DNA from: Azorhizobium oxalatiphilum | GTDB taxonomy: Bacteria > Pseudomonadota > Alphaproteobacteria > Rhizobiales > Xanthobacteraceae | Assembly: GCF_014635325.1 (NCBI RefSeq) | Contig: NZ_BMCT01000004.1 | Location: forward strand, 124,001 to 188,000 | Direction of reading: 5' to 3' | Length of the DNA: 64,000 nt | Part shown: one piece after another, positions 20,145 through 28,973 of the stretch | Position numbering within the stretch: the first letter of the stretch is position 1 | Layout: the number at the start of each line of letters is the position of its first letter | Program-made: the position numbers and the translations under genes | The notes under the pieces: model-generated | Told to the model about the DNA's origin: nothing | The model's input: the letters and a program-made list of their open reading frames with translations, nothing else | Databases searched by the model: none

Positions 20145-22235
20145 TCAGGCGAGGGTGATGAGGAGATTGGCGCGGGCGTCCGCTTCGGCGCGGGCACCGG
20201 GGGGCACCACCACCGTACTGTCCGCGCCCTCGATGATGGCGGGGCCGGTGAGGGCGGCGGGGCAGCGGCGGCGGTCATAGACCGGGGTCTCCACGAAGCC
20301 CTGATCGGTGCCGAAATAGACCCGGCGGGTAGCAATGGGGGAGGTTTCACCCGCATCGCTAGCGCGGGCGGCGCGGAAGTCCAGCTTGCCGGGACGCGTG
20401 CCGCGCCCGATGACACGCAGGCTCACCACCTCCGGAACATCGGACGGGCAATAGCTGTAAATGGCCTCATAGGCGGCGCGGAAGGCAGCCTGGAGCCCCT
20501 CTGCGTCCGCCACATAGGGCACGGACAGCGACATTTCCTGTCCTCGGAAGCGCATGTCCGCCTCGCGGGCGATGCTCATGAGTTGCGGATCAATATCCTC
20601 GCCGGCCAGCGCCGTGCGGGCGTCCGCCTCCAGTGCGCGGAAGGCCTCTTCCGCCTCCACGGCGGAAAAGTCGGGGGCGCGGCGGGGGAAGGGGGCAATG
20701 AAGTAGCGCTCCACGTCGCCGGCCAGCATGCCCATGGCGGTGAAGACGCCCGGCGAGGCCGGCACCAGCACGCGCGGCATGGAAAGCTGGCGGGCGATGT
20801 CCGCCGCATGCACCGGGCCGGAGCCGCCGATGGCCACCAGCGTGAAGTCTCGCGGATCGACGCCGCGCTCCACGGTGACGGCGCGGATGGCGCGAGCCAT
20901 GTTGGCATTCACCACATCGCGCACGCCGCTCGCCGCATCCTCCGGCGAGAGGCCGAAGGGATCGGCCAGGTCGCGGGCGATGGCGGCGCGCGAGGCGTCC
21001 ACCGACAAAGCGCGGGAGCCGCCGGCCAGCGTTGCGGGCAGATAGCCAAGCAGCAGGTTGGCGTCGGTCACGGTAGGGCGGGTGCCGCCGATGCCGTAGC
21101 AGGCCGGACCCGGATCGGCGCCGGCCGAGACCGGACCGACGCGCATCAGCCCGCCCTGATCCACATAGGCGATGGAACCGGCGCCCGAGCCCACTTCCGC
21201 CACGTCGACCGTTGGCACGCTCATCATATAGCCGCCGGCCTTGATGAAGCGGCTGGGAGTGGAGATGCCGGCGCGGAATTCATACTCGCTGACGCGGGAG
21301 AGTTCGCCATTCTGCACCAGCGAGGCCGAGGCGGTGGTGCCGCCCATGTCGAACACCACCAGATCCTTGATTTCCAGCGCCTCGCCGAGCCGTGAGCCGC
21401 CCACCACGCCGGCCGCGCGACCGGAGGAGATGAAGAAGACGGGCTTCTCGCGAGCGGTGAGAGAAGAGGCGAGCGCACCGTTGGAATTGCACACCAGAAG
21501 CGGGGCGGAAACGCCCACATCCGACAGGCCCTGTTCGAGCCGTGTGAGATAGGCCTCCAGCACCGGGCGCACATAGGCATTCACCACCGTGGTGCTGGTG
21601 CGCTCATATTCCTTGGCTTCCGGCAGAACGGAGATGGAGCTGGTGACGCGCACCTGCGGAAAACGTTCCGCCAGAAGCAGTTCCGCCCGGCGCTCGTGCA
21701 CCGGATTGCGGTAGCTGTTGAGGAAGCACAGCGCCAGCGAGGTGATGCCGGCGGCCACCAGTTCCTCGGCCGCCGCGATCAGGCCCGCCTCGTCCAGCGG
21801 CACCAGAACGGTGCCATCCGCCATGATGCGCTCGGCCACTTCCTTGCGGTGGCGGCGGGCGACGAGAGGCGCGGGCTTCTCCCATTGCAGGTCGAACATG
21901 GAGGGCGTGCGCAGGCGGCCGATTTCCAGCACGTCGCGAAAGCCCCTGGTGGTGATCAGCCCGGTGGCGGCCCCCACCTTCTGCAACAGCGTGTTGGAGC
22001 CGACCGTGGTGCCGTGCACCACCTCGGCCACATCGGCCGGCGAAAGGCCGGCGTCGGCGACGATGGCGGCGACGCCCTCCAGCACGGCCTGCTCGGGGGC
22101 GGCCGGCGTCGAGGCCACCTTGCGATGGAAGACGCTGCCCTGGCCGTCAGCCAGAACAAGGTCGGTGAACGTGCCGCCGATATCGACACCAATACGCGCC
22201 ATGCGGGCGCTGCGCTCCAGACGGGTGGTTGTCAC
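20145..22235 (-). CDS. Hydantoinase A / oxoprolinase-family subunit
   Basis: 696-aa HyuA-family protein of the ASKHA (sugar kinase/Hsp70) fold. ATP-binding motifs are IGVDIGGTFTDLVL near residue 14 and DMGGTTASASLV. It phosphorylates or activates the substrate for HyuB. A GTG start at 22235 is chosen because it has a perfect AAGGAGG seven bases upstream; the later ATG at 22202 has only a distant GGAG. First gene of the leftward set, divergent from the NitT/TauT importer. Confidence 0.92.
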   Translation of the reverse strand: MTTTRLERSARMARIGVDIGGTFTDLVLADGQGSVFHRKVASTPAAPEQAVLEGVAAIVADAGLSPADVAEVVHGTTVGSNTLLQKVGAATGLITTRGFRDVLEIGRLRTPSMFDLQWEKPAPLVARRHRKEVAERIMADGTVLVPLDEAGLIAAAEELVAAGITSLALCFLNSYRNPVHERRAELLLAERFPQVRVTSSISVLPEAKEYERTSTTVVNAYVRPVLEAYLTRLEQGLSDVGVSAPLLVCNSNGALASSLTAREKPVFFISSGRAAGVVGGSRLGEALEIKDLVVFDMGGTTASASLVQNGELSRVSEYEFRAGISTPSRFIKAGGYMMSVPTVDVAEVGSGAGSIAYVDQGGLMRVGPVSAGADPGPACYGIGGTRPTVTDANLLLGYLPATLAGGSRALSVDASRAAIARDLADPFGLSPEDAASGVRDVVNANMARAIRAVTVERGVDPRDFTLVAIGGSGPVHAADIARQLSMPRVLVPASPGVFTAMGMLAGDVERYFIAPFPRRAPDFSAVEAEEAFRALEADARTALAGEDIDPQLMSIAREADMRFRGQEMSLSVPYVADAEGLQAAFRAAYEAIYSYCPSDVPEVVSLRVIGRGTRPGKLDFRAARASDAGETSPIATRRVYFGTDQGFVETPVYDRRRCPAALTGPAIIEGADSTVVVPPGARAEADARANLLITLA

Positions 22236-22251
22236 GAGCTGCCTCCTTGGT

Positions 22252-22266
22252 ATTGGACCAAATGGT
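22252..22266. promoter_or_regulatory. Operator-like element 1 (ATTGGACCAAATGGT)
   Basis: The core ACCA-AA-TGGT is an inverted repeat. The left half TTGGACCA is repeated at 22351-22358. It lies just upstream of the hyuA ribosome-binding site, a position suited to repression. TetR-type sites such as TTGACCA-N2-TGGTCAA (RutR) look similar; the regulator assignment is inferred from location. Confidence 0.5.
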
Positions 22267-22349
22267 TAGTTATGAGAAAAATCCGCGTCAAGAGGCTCTG
22301 TGCCGTAAATGTTTGCAGCGTGGGGTGCATAAATGATCTTGCGCATCGA

Positions 22350-22364
22350 ATTGGACCATATAGT
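22350..22364. promoter_or_regulatory. Operator-like element 2 (ATTGGACCATATAGT)
   Basis: Shares ATTGGACCA and the following AT and GT with element 1 (13 of 15 positions), 98 bases away in the same orientation. It lies 32 bases upstream of the binding-protein start codon, so one element may serve each divergent promoter. Confidence 0.5.
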
Positions 22365-22395
22365 CTCATTCGAAAGCAAAGAGGGGATCGTCACC

Positions 22396-23400
22396 ATGAG
22401 CATGTCGTTCTCGTCCCGAACCCGGCTGGTCTGTGCCGGTGTCCTGTCTGCCCTGATGCTGGCGGCAGCCTCTGCCGCCCCCGTGCGTGCGGACGAAAAG
22501 GTCTCTGTCCGCCTCGATTTCTCGCCCTGGGGGGTGCATGCGGGCATGCATCTCGCCAAGGAGAAGGGCTGGTTCAAGGAGGTTGGCCTCGACGTGGACG
22601 TGCAGGATGGCCGTGGCTCCGGCAACACGCTGCAACTGGTGAATGCCGGGCAGGTGGATGTGGGCCAGATCCAGCTCGGCCTGCTGCCGCAGGCGCGGGA
22701 GAACGGCTCCACCGTCAAGAGCTTCGCCGGCATCGACAAGCGCACCGATCTCGCGGTGCTGGTGGACAAGGATTCACCCATCCAGAAGGTGCAGGACTTC
22801 AAGGGCAAGAGCCTCGTCGTCTTCGCCGCCAGCCCGTGGGCGCCCTTCATCGATTACTGGCTGAAGCAGGGTGGTCTCGACCGCACCACGGTCAATGTGA
22901 TGGTGGTCGATCCCGCCGCCGTGTGGGGCACCTACAGCGCCAAGCGCGCCGATGGCCTCATGTCCACCGTGCCCTCGGCCATCCCCGTGGTGGAGCCGAA
23001 CCGCCCCTCCAAGGCGATCCTCGCCGAGGACGTGGGCATCGCCTTTCCGAGCTACGGCCTCATCGCCACCGAGAAGACCATCGAGGGTCGCAAGGATGCG
23101 CTGAAGAAGCTGGTGCAGGTGCAGCAGAAAAGCTGGGACTACATCCGCAACGGCCATGTGGAGGAGGCGGCCGAGGCCATCATCAAGCAGCGGCCTGACG
23201 CCAAGCTCAACAAGAAGGTGCTGATGGAGCAGATCCAGCTTACCATCGATTTCTTCGATACGCCGGAGACCAAGGGCAAGCCCATCGGCTATCAGGCGAA
23301 GGAAGACTGGATCAAGGCGCAGAAGTCCGCCGAAACGGCCGGCGCCATCAAGCCGGGCACCGATCCCGCCACCTACTATACCAACGAGTTCATCCAGTGA
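22396..23400 (+). CDS. NitT/TauT-family ABC importer, substrate-binding protein
   Basis: 334-aa periplasmic protein of the NMT1/THI5-like fold. Signal peptide ends at about residue 32 (AAASAAPVRA|DEKVSV). The mature start VSVRLDFSPWGVHAGMHLAKEKGWFKE and QDGRGSGNTLQLVNAGQVDVG are typical of aliphatic sulfonate, pyrimidine-precursor and related binding proteins. The start is preceded by AGAGGGG. It is the first gene of a three-gene importer divergent from hyuAB, so it probably brings in the HyuAB substrate. Confidence 0.9.
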   Translation: MSMSFSSRTRLVCAGVLSALMLAAASAAPVRADEKVSVRLDFSPWGVHAGMHLAKEKGWFKEVGLDVDVQDGRGSGNTLQLVNAGQVDVGQIQLGLLPQARENGSTVKSFAGIDKRTDLAVLVDKDSPIQKVQDFKGKSLVVFAASPWAPFIDYWLKQGGLDRTTVNVMVVDPAAVWGTYSAKRADGLMSTVPSAIPVVEPNRPSKAILAEDVGIAFPSYGLIATEKTIEGRKDALKKLVQVQQKSWDYIRNGHVEEAAEAIIKQRPDAKLNKKVLMEQIQLTIDFFDTPETKGKPIGYQAKEDWIKAQKSAETAGAIKPGTDPATYYTNEFIQ

Positions 23401-24236
23401 ACGTGCACACGGCTTCCATGACGGGCACGGCCATGGCTTATGTTTCCATCTCCGGGGTCCGCAAGACCTACGGCTCGCCGCGCGGCCCGGTGGCGGCGCT
23501 GGAGGGTATCGACCTTCAGGTGAGGGAAGGGGAGTTCGTCTCCATCCTCGGCCCGAGCGGCTGCGGCAAGTCCACGCTGCTCAAGTGCATCGCCGGGCTG
23601 GAGCCGACCACCGCCGGGCAGATCGTCATCGATGGCCGCCCCCTCAAGGGGCCGCCACACGACATGGGCATGGTGTTCCAGCGCGATGTGCTGCTGGACT
23701 GGCGCACCATCCTGGACAACGTTCTCATCACCGCCGAATTCATCGGCCGCAAGGGGCCGGAGGTGCGGGCGCGCGCCTCTGCCCTGCTTGCGCGCTTCGG
23801 TCTCGGCGGGTTCGAGGATCGGCATCCGTGGGAATTGTCCGGCGGCATGCGCCAGCGCGCCGCCATCTGCCGCGCGCTTCTGTGCGATCCCAAGCTGCTG
23901 CTCATGGATGAGCCGTTCGGGGCGCTGGATGCCATGACGCGCGACGATCTCAATCTTGAGCTGGCGCGCATCTGGCAGGATACGCGCAAGACGGTGGTGT
24001 TCATCACCCACGGCATCAGCGAGGCGGTGTTCCTCTCCGACCGCGTGGTGATGATGGATCGCAACCCGGGCCGCATCGTCGAGATCATCGACATCGACCT
24101 GCCGCGCCCGCGCCATCTCGCCTTGCGCGAGACGCCGGAGTTCGGCCGCTACGTGGCCCACATCCGCCACCTGTTCGCCAGCCTCGGCATTCTCAAGGAC
24201 GACGATCCGGAAACGGGATCGGGAGACCACTCATGA
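23397..24236 (+). CDS. NitT/TauT-family ABC importer, ATPase
   Basis: 279-aa ABC ATPase. Walker A GPSGCGKSTL, Q-loop MVFQRDVLLDW, signature ELSGGMRQRAA, Walker B LLLMDEPFGALD, switch ITHGISEA. The GTG at 23397 overlaps the binding-protein stop (translational coupling); ATGs at 23418 and 23433 are alternatives. Cytoplasmic, pairs with the next permease. Confidence 0.93.
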   Translation: MNVHTASMTGTAMAYVSISGVRKTYGSPRGPVAALEGIDLQVREGEFVSILGPSGCGKSTLLKCIAGLEPTTAGQIVIDGRPLKGPPHDMGMVFQRDVLLDWRTILDNVLITAEFIGRKGPEVRARASALLARFGLGGFEDRHPWELSGGMRQRAAICRALLCDPKLLLMDEPFGALDAMTRDDLNLELARIWQDTRKTVVFITHGISEAVFLSDRVVMMDRNPGRIVEIIDIDLPRPRHLALRETPEFGRYVAHIRHLFASLGILKDDDPETGSGDHS

Positions 24237-25045
24237 GCGACAGCAACCCGCTTTTCGCCTCGCGCACCTTCCGCGCGCTGCATGAGGTCGGCATGGTGGT
24301 CCTGCTGCTGGCTGGCGTGGTGGTGGTGTGGGAGGCGGCGGTCTACGTCTTCAAGCCCGCTCCGCTGATCCTGCCCTCGCCGAGCGGCATCTGGGATGAG
24401 TTCCTCCTCGCGCCGGCCTATTTCCTGCGCATGTCGCTGTTCACCCTCTACACCACGCTCGCCGGCTTCGTACTGGCGGTGGTGCTGGGGCTCGGCCTCG
24501 CGGTGGGCATCGTGCATTCCAAATTCATGGAACGCACCGTCTATACGCTGCTGGTGGCGCTCAATTCCGTGCCCAAGGTGGCGCTGGCGCCGCTGTTCGT
24601 CATCTGGATGGGCACCGGCATCGAGCCCAAGATCGCCATTGCACTCATGCTGGCCCTGTTCTCGGTGGTCATCGATGCGGTGCTTGGCTTGCGCTCGGTG
24701 GACCCGGACATGGTGAACCTCGCCCGCGCCAGCCGTGCCTCCTCTTTCGACATCCTGCGCAAGATCCGCTTTCCCAACGCTCTGCCGAGCGTGTTCGCGG
24801 GCCTGAAGGTGGCCATCTCCTTCGCGCTGGTGGGCGCCATCGTCGGTGAGTTCGTGGCCGGCTCCGAGGGGCTGGGCTTTGCCATCCTCACCGCGCAGGG
24901 GCAGTTCGATACGCCGCGCGTGTTCGTCTGCCTCATCCTGCTCGGCTTGCTGGGTACGGCGCTCTTCTATGTGGTGGAGGCGCTGGAGCGGCTGCTCCTG
25001 CCCTGGCACGTGTCGCAGCGCGTGCCGGGCGGCCCCGGCCACTGA
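24233..25045 (+). CDS. NitT/TauT-family ABC importer, permease
   Basis: 270-aa BPD_transp_1 permease with about six membrane segments. The EAA-type coupling loop is seen as RASRASSFDILRKIRFPNALPSVFAGLK. Coupled to the ATPase gene by an ATGA overlap. Confidence 0.92.
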   Translation: MSDSNPLFASRTFRALHEVGMVVLLLAGVVVVWEAAVYVFKPAPLILPSPSGIWDEFLLAPAYFLRMSLFTLYTTLAGFVLAVVLGLGLAVGIVHSKFMERTVYTLLVALNSVPKVALAPLFVIWMGTGIEPKIAIALMLALFSVVIDAVLGLRSVDPDMVNLARASRASSFDILRKIRFPNALPSVFAGLKVAISFALVGAIVGEFVAGSEGLGFAILTAQGQFDTPRVFVCLILLGLLGTALFYVVEALERLLLPWHVSQRVPGGPGH

Positions 25046-25054
25046 CGCCCGCGC

Positions 25055-26002
25055 GTGTCGGAGCCCGGCCAAGCCCATGCCCTGCCGGCCATCGGCGCGC
25101 TGACGGCGACAGCCGTCCTGTGGGGCAGCAACCATGTGGCGGCGCGGGCCATTCATGAGGCCGTGCCGCTGCCCTCGCTGATCTTCTGGCGCTGGGCGCT
25201 GGCGCTGCTGGTGCTGGTGCCCATGGCGCTGCCGGGTCTTCTGCGGGAGCGGGAGGCGATCCGCGCCCGGTTCGGCCGGCTGACGGTGCTCGGCGCCTTA
25301 GGGGTGGGGCTGTTCTCGGTCTGCCTGTACGCCGGGGCCTATCACAGCCTTGCCCTTGAAGTGGGGCTGCTGAATGCGACGACCCCCATCTGGGTTCTTC
25401 TGCTGGCGGTCATGACCGGGGCGGCACGACCCCGAGCGGCCCAGGTTGCGGGCGTCCTGCTGGCTTTGGCCGGGGTGATCGTGGTTCTGCTGAAGGGGGA
25501 CATCGGCAATCTGCTGACCCTGAGGCTCGGCATCGGCAACCTCTGGTCGCTGCTCGCGGCCATGGTCTTCGCCTGGTACACCTTCGCGCTGGGCGCCCGG
25601 CCACTCGGCCTTGCGGCGCTCAACGTCACGGTGCTCACCGCCCTCACGGGCTTTTTCGTGGTCATTCTTCCCGTCTATGCCGCCTTCGTGCTGACGGGGG
25701 GCGTGGATCCCCTGTGGGCACGGCCATCGTTCGGCGATGCGACGCTGGCCGTCCTCTACATCGCCATAGGCCCGACCCTGCTGGGCAATCTGTTCTGGAT
25801 CTATGGGGCATCGCGACTGGGGGCCGAGCGGGCGGGGCCCTTCCTGTATCTGTCACCGCTGGCCGCGCTGGTCCTGTCCACCTCGCTGCTCGCAGAGCCG
25901 TTGGGGCCGGTGCAGGTGATCGGCGCCGCAGCCATTCTGGGCGGTCTGGCGATTTCGGCGCGCGGGCGCCGGCCGCGTCTGGCCGAGGCATCGAGCAACT
26001 GA
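25055..26002 (+). CDS. EamA/DMT-family transporter
   Basis: 315-aa inner-membrane protein with about ten hydrophobic helices in two EamA repeats. The first begins GALTATAVLWGSNHVAARA; the second includes LYIAIGPTLLGNLFWIYGASRLGAERAG. Such proteins export amino acids or metabolites. A GTG start 9 bases after the permease stop suggests co-transcription with the importer. The substrate is unknown. Confidence 0.85.
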   Translation: MSEPGQAHALPAIGALTATAVLWGSNHVAARAIHEAVPLPSLIFWRWALALLVLVPMALPGLLREREAIRARFGRLTVLGALGVGLFSVCLYAGAYHSLALEVGLLNATTPIWVLLLAVMTGAARPRAAQVAGVLLALAGVIVVLLKGDIGNLLTLRLGIGNLWSLLAAMVFAWYTFALGARPLGLAALNVTVLTALTGFFVVILPVYAAFVLTGGVDPLWARPSFGDATLAVLYIAIGPTLLGNLFWIYGASRLGAERAGPFLYLSPLAALVLSTSLLAEPLGPVQVIGAAAILGGLAISARGRRPRLAEASSN

Positions 26003-26033
26003 TCCAGCCCTTACGGGCACTGGAACGGCTCCC

Positions 26034-26942
26034 TCAGCTGCGTGGCACCTTGCGGATGTCCTCATAGAAGCCGTGCAGCCGCTCCAGGGAGCCCTGGGTG
26101 CGCTCGGGCTCGGAGGCGGCCAGACCCACCACCATGATTTCGAGGCTCATGAGCACCAGCCCGTGCAGCGGCACCATTTCCGAGCGGCCGCGCGGCACGC
26201 GGATCACCACGTCCGCTTCCTTGGCGAAGGTGGAGTTCGGGGCGTTGGTCAGGAGGATGATCGGGTTGCCGAGGCGCTTGGCCTCCAGAATGGTGGCCAT
26301 GCCCTCGCGATGGGCATTGGCCTGTCCCATCATCACCAGCGCATCCCCCGCCCGCATGCCGAGCAACTGCTCCGCAAGGGAAATGCCGGTGCGGTTGAGG
26401 GCATAGCCGGGGCGGCCGTTGCGCGAGAACAGGCGGGCCACATAATCGGCCAGCACGCCCGAGGCGCCGATGCCGAAGATGCCGATGCCGGCCGCCTCGC
26501 CCAGAATGCGGATCGCCTGCGTGAACGCCTCCCGGTTGGGCGCGGAACGGATCTCGTCGATGCCGCTCAAATGGCCGTCGCAGACGAAGTCGATGCTGCT
26601 GTCCGCATCGGCGGTCAGTGCGTCGGTGGTGGAGGCCATCTTGTCGGCTGAGGAGAGCGCGCCGCCGAAAAAGCCGGACAAAGTCTGCTTGAGGTCGCGC
26701 AGACCCTCGAAGCCGAGCGCCTGTATGGCCCGGATCACGGTCGCATCCGAGGTGCCGGTGGCCGCCGCGATATCCAGTGCCGACTGGTTGAGGACCGATC
26801 GGCGGTTATCGTTGATGTAGGTGGCCACCGTGAGCAGGCTGGGCGACAGCGTTGAGCTGCGGCTCTTCAGCCGCTCGCCGAAGCGGTCGGTCCTGCGCTC
26901 CTTCTGGGAAGAGGCATTCGATCTCGGGACATTCGATTTCAT
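26034..26942 (-). CDS. RpiR/MurR-family regulator
   Basis: 302-aa regulator with an N-terminal HTH_6 domain (about residues 30-105, SALDIAAATGTSDATVIRAIQALGF) and a C-terminal SIS domain (about 130-260, IGIFGIGASGVLADYVARL), the sugar-phosphate or metabolite-sensing part. It sits 33 bases after the second PstS-like gene in the same direction, so it can be co-transcribed with the iron-uptake genes; its targets are not evident. Confidence 0.88.
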   Translation of the reverse strand: MKSNVPRSNASSQKERRTDRFGERLKSRSSTLSPSLLTVATYINDNRRSVLNQSALDIAAATGTSDATVIRAIQALGFEGLRDLKQTLSGFFGGALSSADKMASTTDALTADADSSIDFVCDGHLSGIDEIRSAPNREAFTQAIRILGEAAGIGIFGIGASGVLADYVARLFSRNGRPGYALNRTGISLAEQLLGMRAGDALVMMGQANAHREGMATILEAKRLGNPIILLTNAPNSTFAKEADVVIRVPRGRSEMVPLHGLVLMSLEIMVVGLAASEPERTQGSLERLHGFYEDIRKVPRS

Positions 26943-26975
26943 GGCGCACTCCCCCCTTTCAGGCGTCCGGCCCGG

Positions 26976-27887
26976 TCACAGTTGCGACAGCCTGTTTCTT
27001 TCCACGAGGAGATCGGCATCGCACAAGGGCACATAGCCCTCCCGCGTCCGCGTCATGTCCGCGACGATGGCCTGCCCGCGCCCGGAGAGCGCCAGTGTCA
27101 GGAAGTCCCTGATCAGCGGCGTGAGGGTTCCACCCTTCGGCAGGTCGAAATAGAAGGCGACCGGCGCGGAGAGCGGATAATCGCCGGCCGCCACATGGTC
27201 GAGGCAGGGCGTGCGAAACGCTTCGCCGGCGGTGCGGGAGAGCGGCAGGATGCGCACGGCGTCGGACACCTTCGCGGTCTCCAGCCAGCCGATGGCGCCG
27301 ATGCCGAAGGGATCGTCGGCCACGGCGCGGATCACTGCCTCGCGGCTGTCCAGCGTCTCGTAATGGGCGACATAGACCGGGGCATGGAGATAAGTGTCGC
27401 GGAACCCGGTGGCGTATTTTCCGTCATCCCGGAGGCCGTAGACATGGATGCGCCGTCCGGTCCAGCGCCCCTCAAGGCCGAGCTGGTCCCAGAAGGTGAT
27501 GTCGCCCTCGGGCCGGCCGGGGCAGAACACCCGCGCCAGATCGCCCACGGCGAGGCCGGCGAGCGGATTGTCCTTGTGCACGTAGATGGCGGGCGGGGTC
27601 TTGGCGCCCACGCGCGGGCCGTGGCCGGCATAGCCGACGCGGATGGATGTCGGCTGATAGCCCCTGGCCGAGCGGAAGGTCGCCGCATCGCCCCGCCACG
27701 GCAGGCGGGACATGGGTGCGAGATCCGATGCGCCCGAGGCGAGCGCCGGAATGGCGGTCGAGGAGCCGCGCAGATCCACGTGGAAGCGCGCGTCGGGATG
27801 TGTCTCGCGCAGCAGGGCGCAGAACTGCTCGACGAGCAACTGCATGCCGTCATTGCCCATGAGGGTGAGATGCTGGGAGCGGGTCAC
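26976..27887 (-). CDS. PstS-like binding-fold protein without signal peptide (copy 2)
   Basis: 303-aa protein of the PstS-like periplasmic-binding fold. The anion-site-like segment is HVDLRGSSTAIPALASGASDLAPMSR; IYVHKDNPLAGLAVGDLARVF is the usual second landmark. It starts MTRSQHLTLMGN with no hydrophobic leader, so export is not predicted. Its start overlaps the preceding paralogue by 4 bases. The two share fold order and motifs but are clearly diverged. A role as cytosolic ligand-binding or signalling partner of the iron-uptake system is speculation. Confidence 0.78.
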   Translation of the reverse strand: MTRSQHLTLMGNDGMQLLVEQFCALLRETHPDARFHVDLRGSSTAIPALASGASDLAPMSRLPWRGDAATFRSARGYQPTSIRVGYAGHGPRVGAKTPPAIYVHKDNPLAGLAVGDLARVFCPGRPEGDITFWDQLGLEGRWTGRRIHVYGLRDDGKYATGFRDTYLHAPVYVAHYETLDSREAVIRAVADDPFGIGAIGWLETAKVSDAVRILPLSRTAGEAFRTPCLDHVAAGDYPLSAPVAFYFDLPKGGTLTPLIRDFLTLALSGRGQAIVADMTRTREGYVPLCDADLLVERNRLSQL

Positions 27888-28927
27888 TTCTGGGCGTCCT
27901 TGTGGGGGAGAATGCGGGCAAGCGCTGCGGTTTCCGCGCGTGCCTGAGCCGCTGTCAGGGGGATATAGCCACGCGGCTGGGCGGCGATGATCGCCTGCCC
28001 CTCGCGCGCGAGCACGAAGCGCAGGAATTCCTGCGCCAGCGGATCGAGCGGTATGTTTTCCTGCTGGCGCACATAGGCGTAGAGGAAGCGGCCGAACGGA
28101 TAGGCGCCGTCGATCACATCCTGCGTGCTGCCGTCCGAATATGGCTGCCCCGCGCCGAAGGAGAGCGGCACCATGCGGATGTCGTCGGTCTCCCGACCGA
28201 TGGCGGCAACCGCAATGCCCGAAGGTGTCGCGGCGAGCCGCCCCAGTACGTTGTCGGTGCTGATCAGGCGCTCATAGGCCGGGGCCGGCACGCGATTGGC
28301 GAGGTGATGCTTCTGCATATAGGTGCCGAAGCCGGTGAATTCGGGCGTGCCGATGGGATGGATCGGCCGGGTCGCCCAGTCGCCATCAAGGCCAAGCTGG
28401 CCCCAGACCGAAAAGTCCCCGCCGGGATTGCCGATGGTGAACACCTGCGACAGTTCCGTCGTGGTCATCCGCGCCAGAGGGTTGGAGCGGTGGACATAGA
28501 GGCCGAGCGAGGTGGCGAGGTGCTGGGAGGTTTCCTCCGCCGCATGGGCGATGCGGATGGCCACCGGCGGCGCGCCGACGCACTTGCGATAGGGCACCAC
28601 CTCCACCGGCGTGATCTCGCGCCCCATGACACTGAGCAGCGACTGGCCGTTAGTGATGAAGGCCATGGCCGAGGGCGTGCCGCGCAGGTCCACATGGAAG
28701 CGGATGCCGCTCACCTCTTCGAAGGCGGCGCAGAAGCGCTCGAAGATGAACTGCCCATGCTCCGATCCGCTGATGCGCACCCGGCCATCGTCCGTCAGAT
28801 AGGTGGCCCCCTCCGGCACCGCGACCGGGCGCGGCTCATAGACGGGCAGGGCGCCGTCCACGGGGCGCGGCATCCAGCCGGCGGCGGGTGGGCTGTCCGG
28901 CAGGGCGGCGTGCGAAGCGTGATCCAA
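27884..28927 (-). CDS. PstS-like binding-fold protein without signal peptide (copy 1)
   Basis: 347-aa paralogue of the following gene. The binding-site-like segment is FHVDLRGTPSAMAFITNGQSLLSVMGRE; LGLYVHRSNPLARMTTTELSQVF and SVWGQLGLDGDW align with GDITFWDQLGLEGRW in the other copy. The start is taken as TTG with AAGGA upstream, because no in-frame ATG lies ahead of the conserved part; the resulting N-terminus (DHASHAALPDSPPAAGW) is not a signal peptide. It lies 46 bases after the periplasmic iron-binding protein gene. Confidence 0.75.
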   Translation of the reverse strand: MDHASHAALPDSPPAAGWMPRPVDGALPVYEPRPVAVPEGATYLTDDGRVRISGSEHGQFIFERFCAAFEEVSGIRFHVDLRGTPSAMAFITNGQSLLSVMGREITPVEVVPYRKCVGAPPVAIRIAHAAEETSQHLATSLGLYVHRSNPLARMTTTELSQVFTIGNPGGDFSVWGQLGLDGDWATRPIHPIGTPEFTGFGTYMQKHHLANRVPAPAYERLISTDNVLGRLAATPSGIAVAAIGRETDDIRMVPLSFGAGQPYSDGSTQDVIDGAYPFGRFLYAYVRQQENIPLDPLAQEFLRFVLAREGQAIIAAQPRGYIPLTAAQARAETAALARILPHKDAQK

Positions 28928-28973
28928 GAGATGAGTCCTTGCTGCAAAAGGCGTGAGAAAGGCGCGTGGCGGC

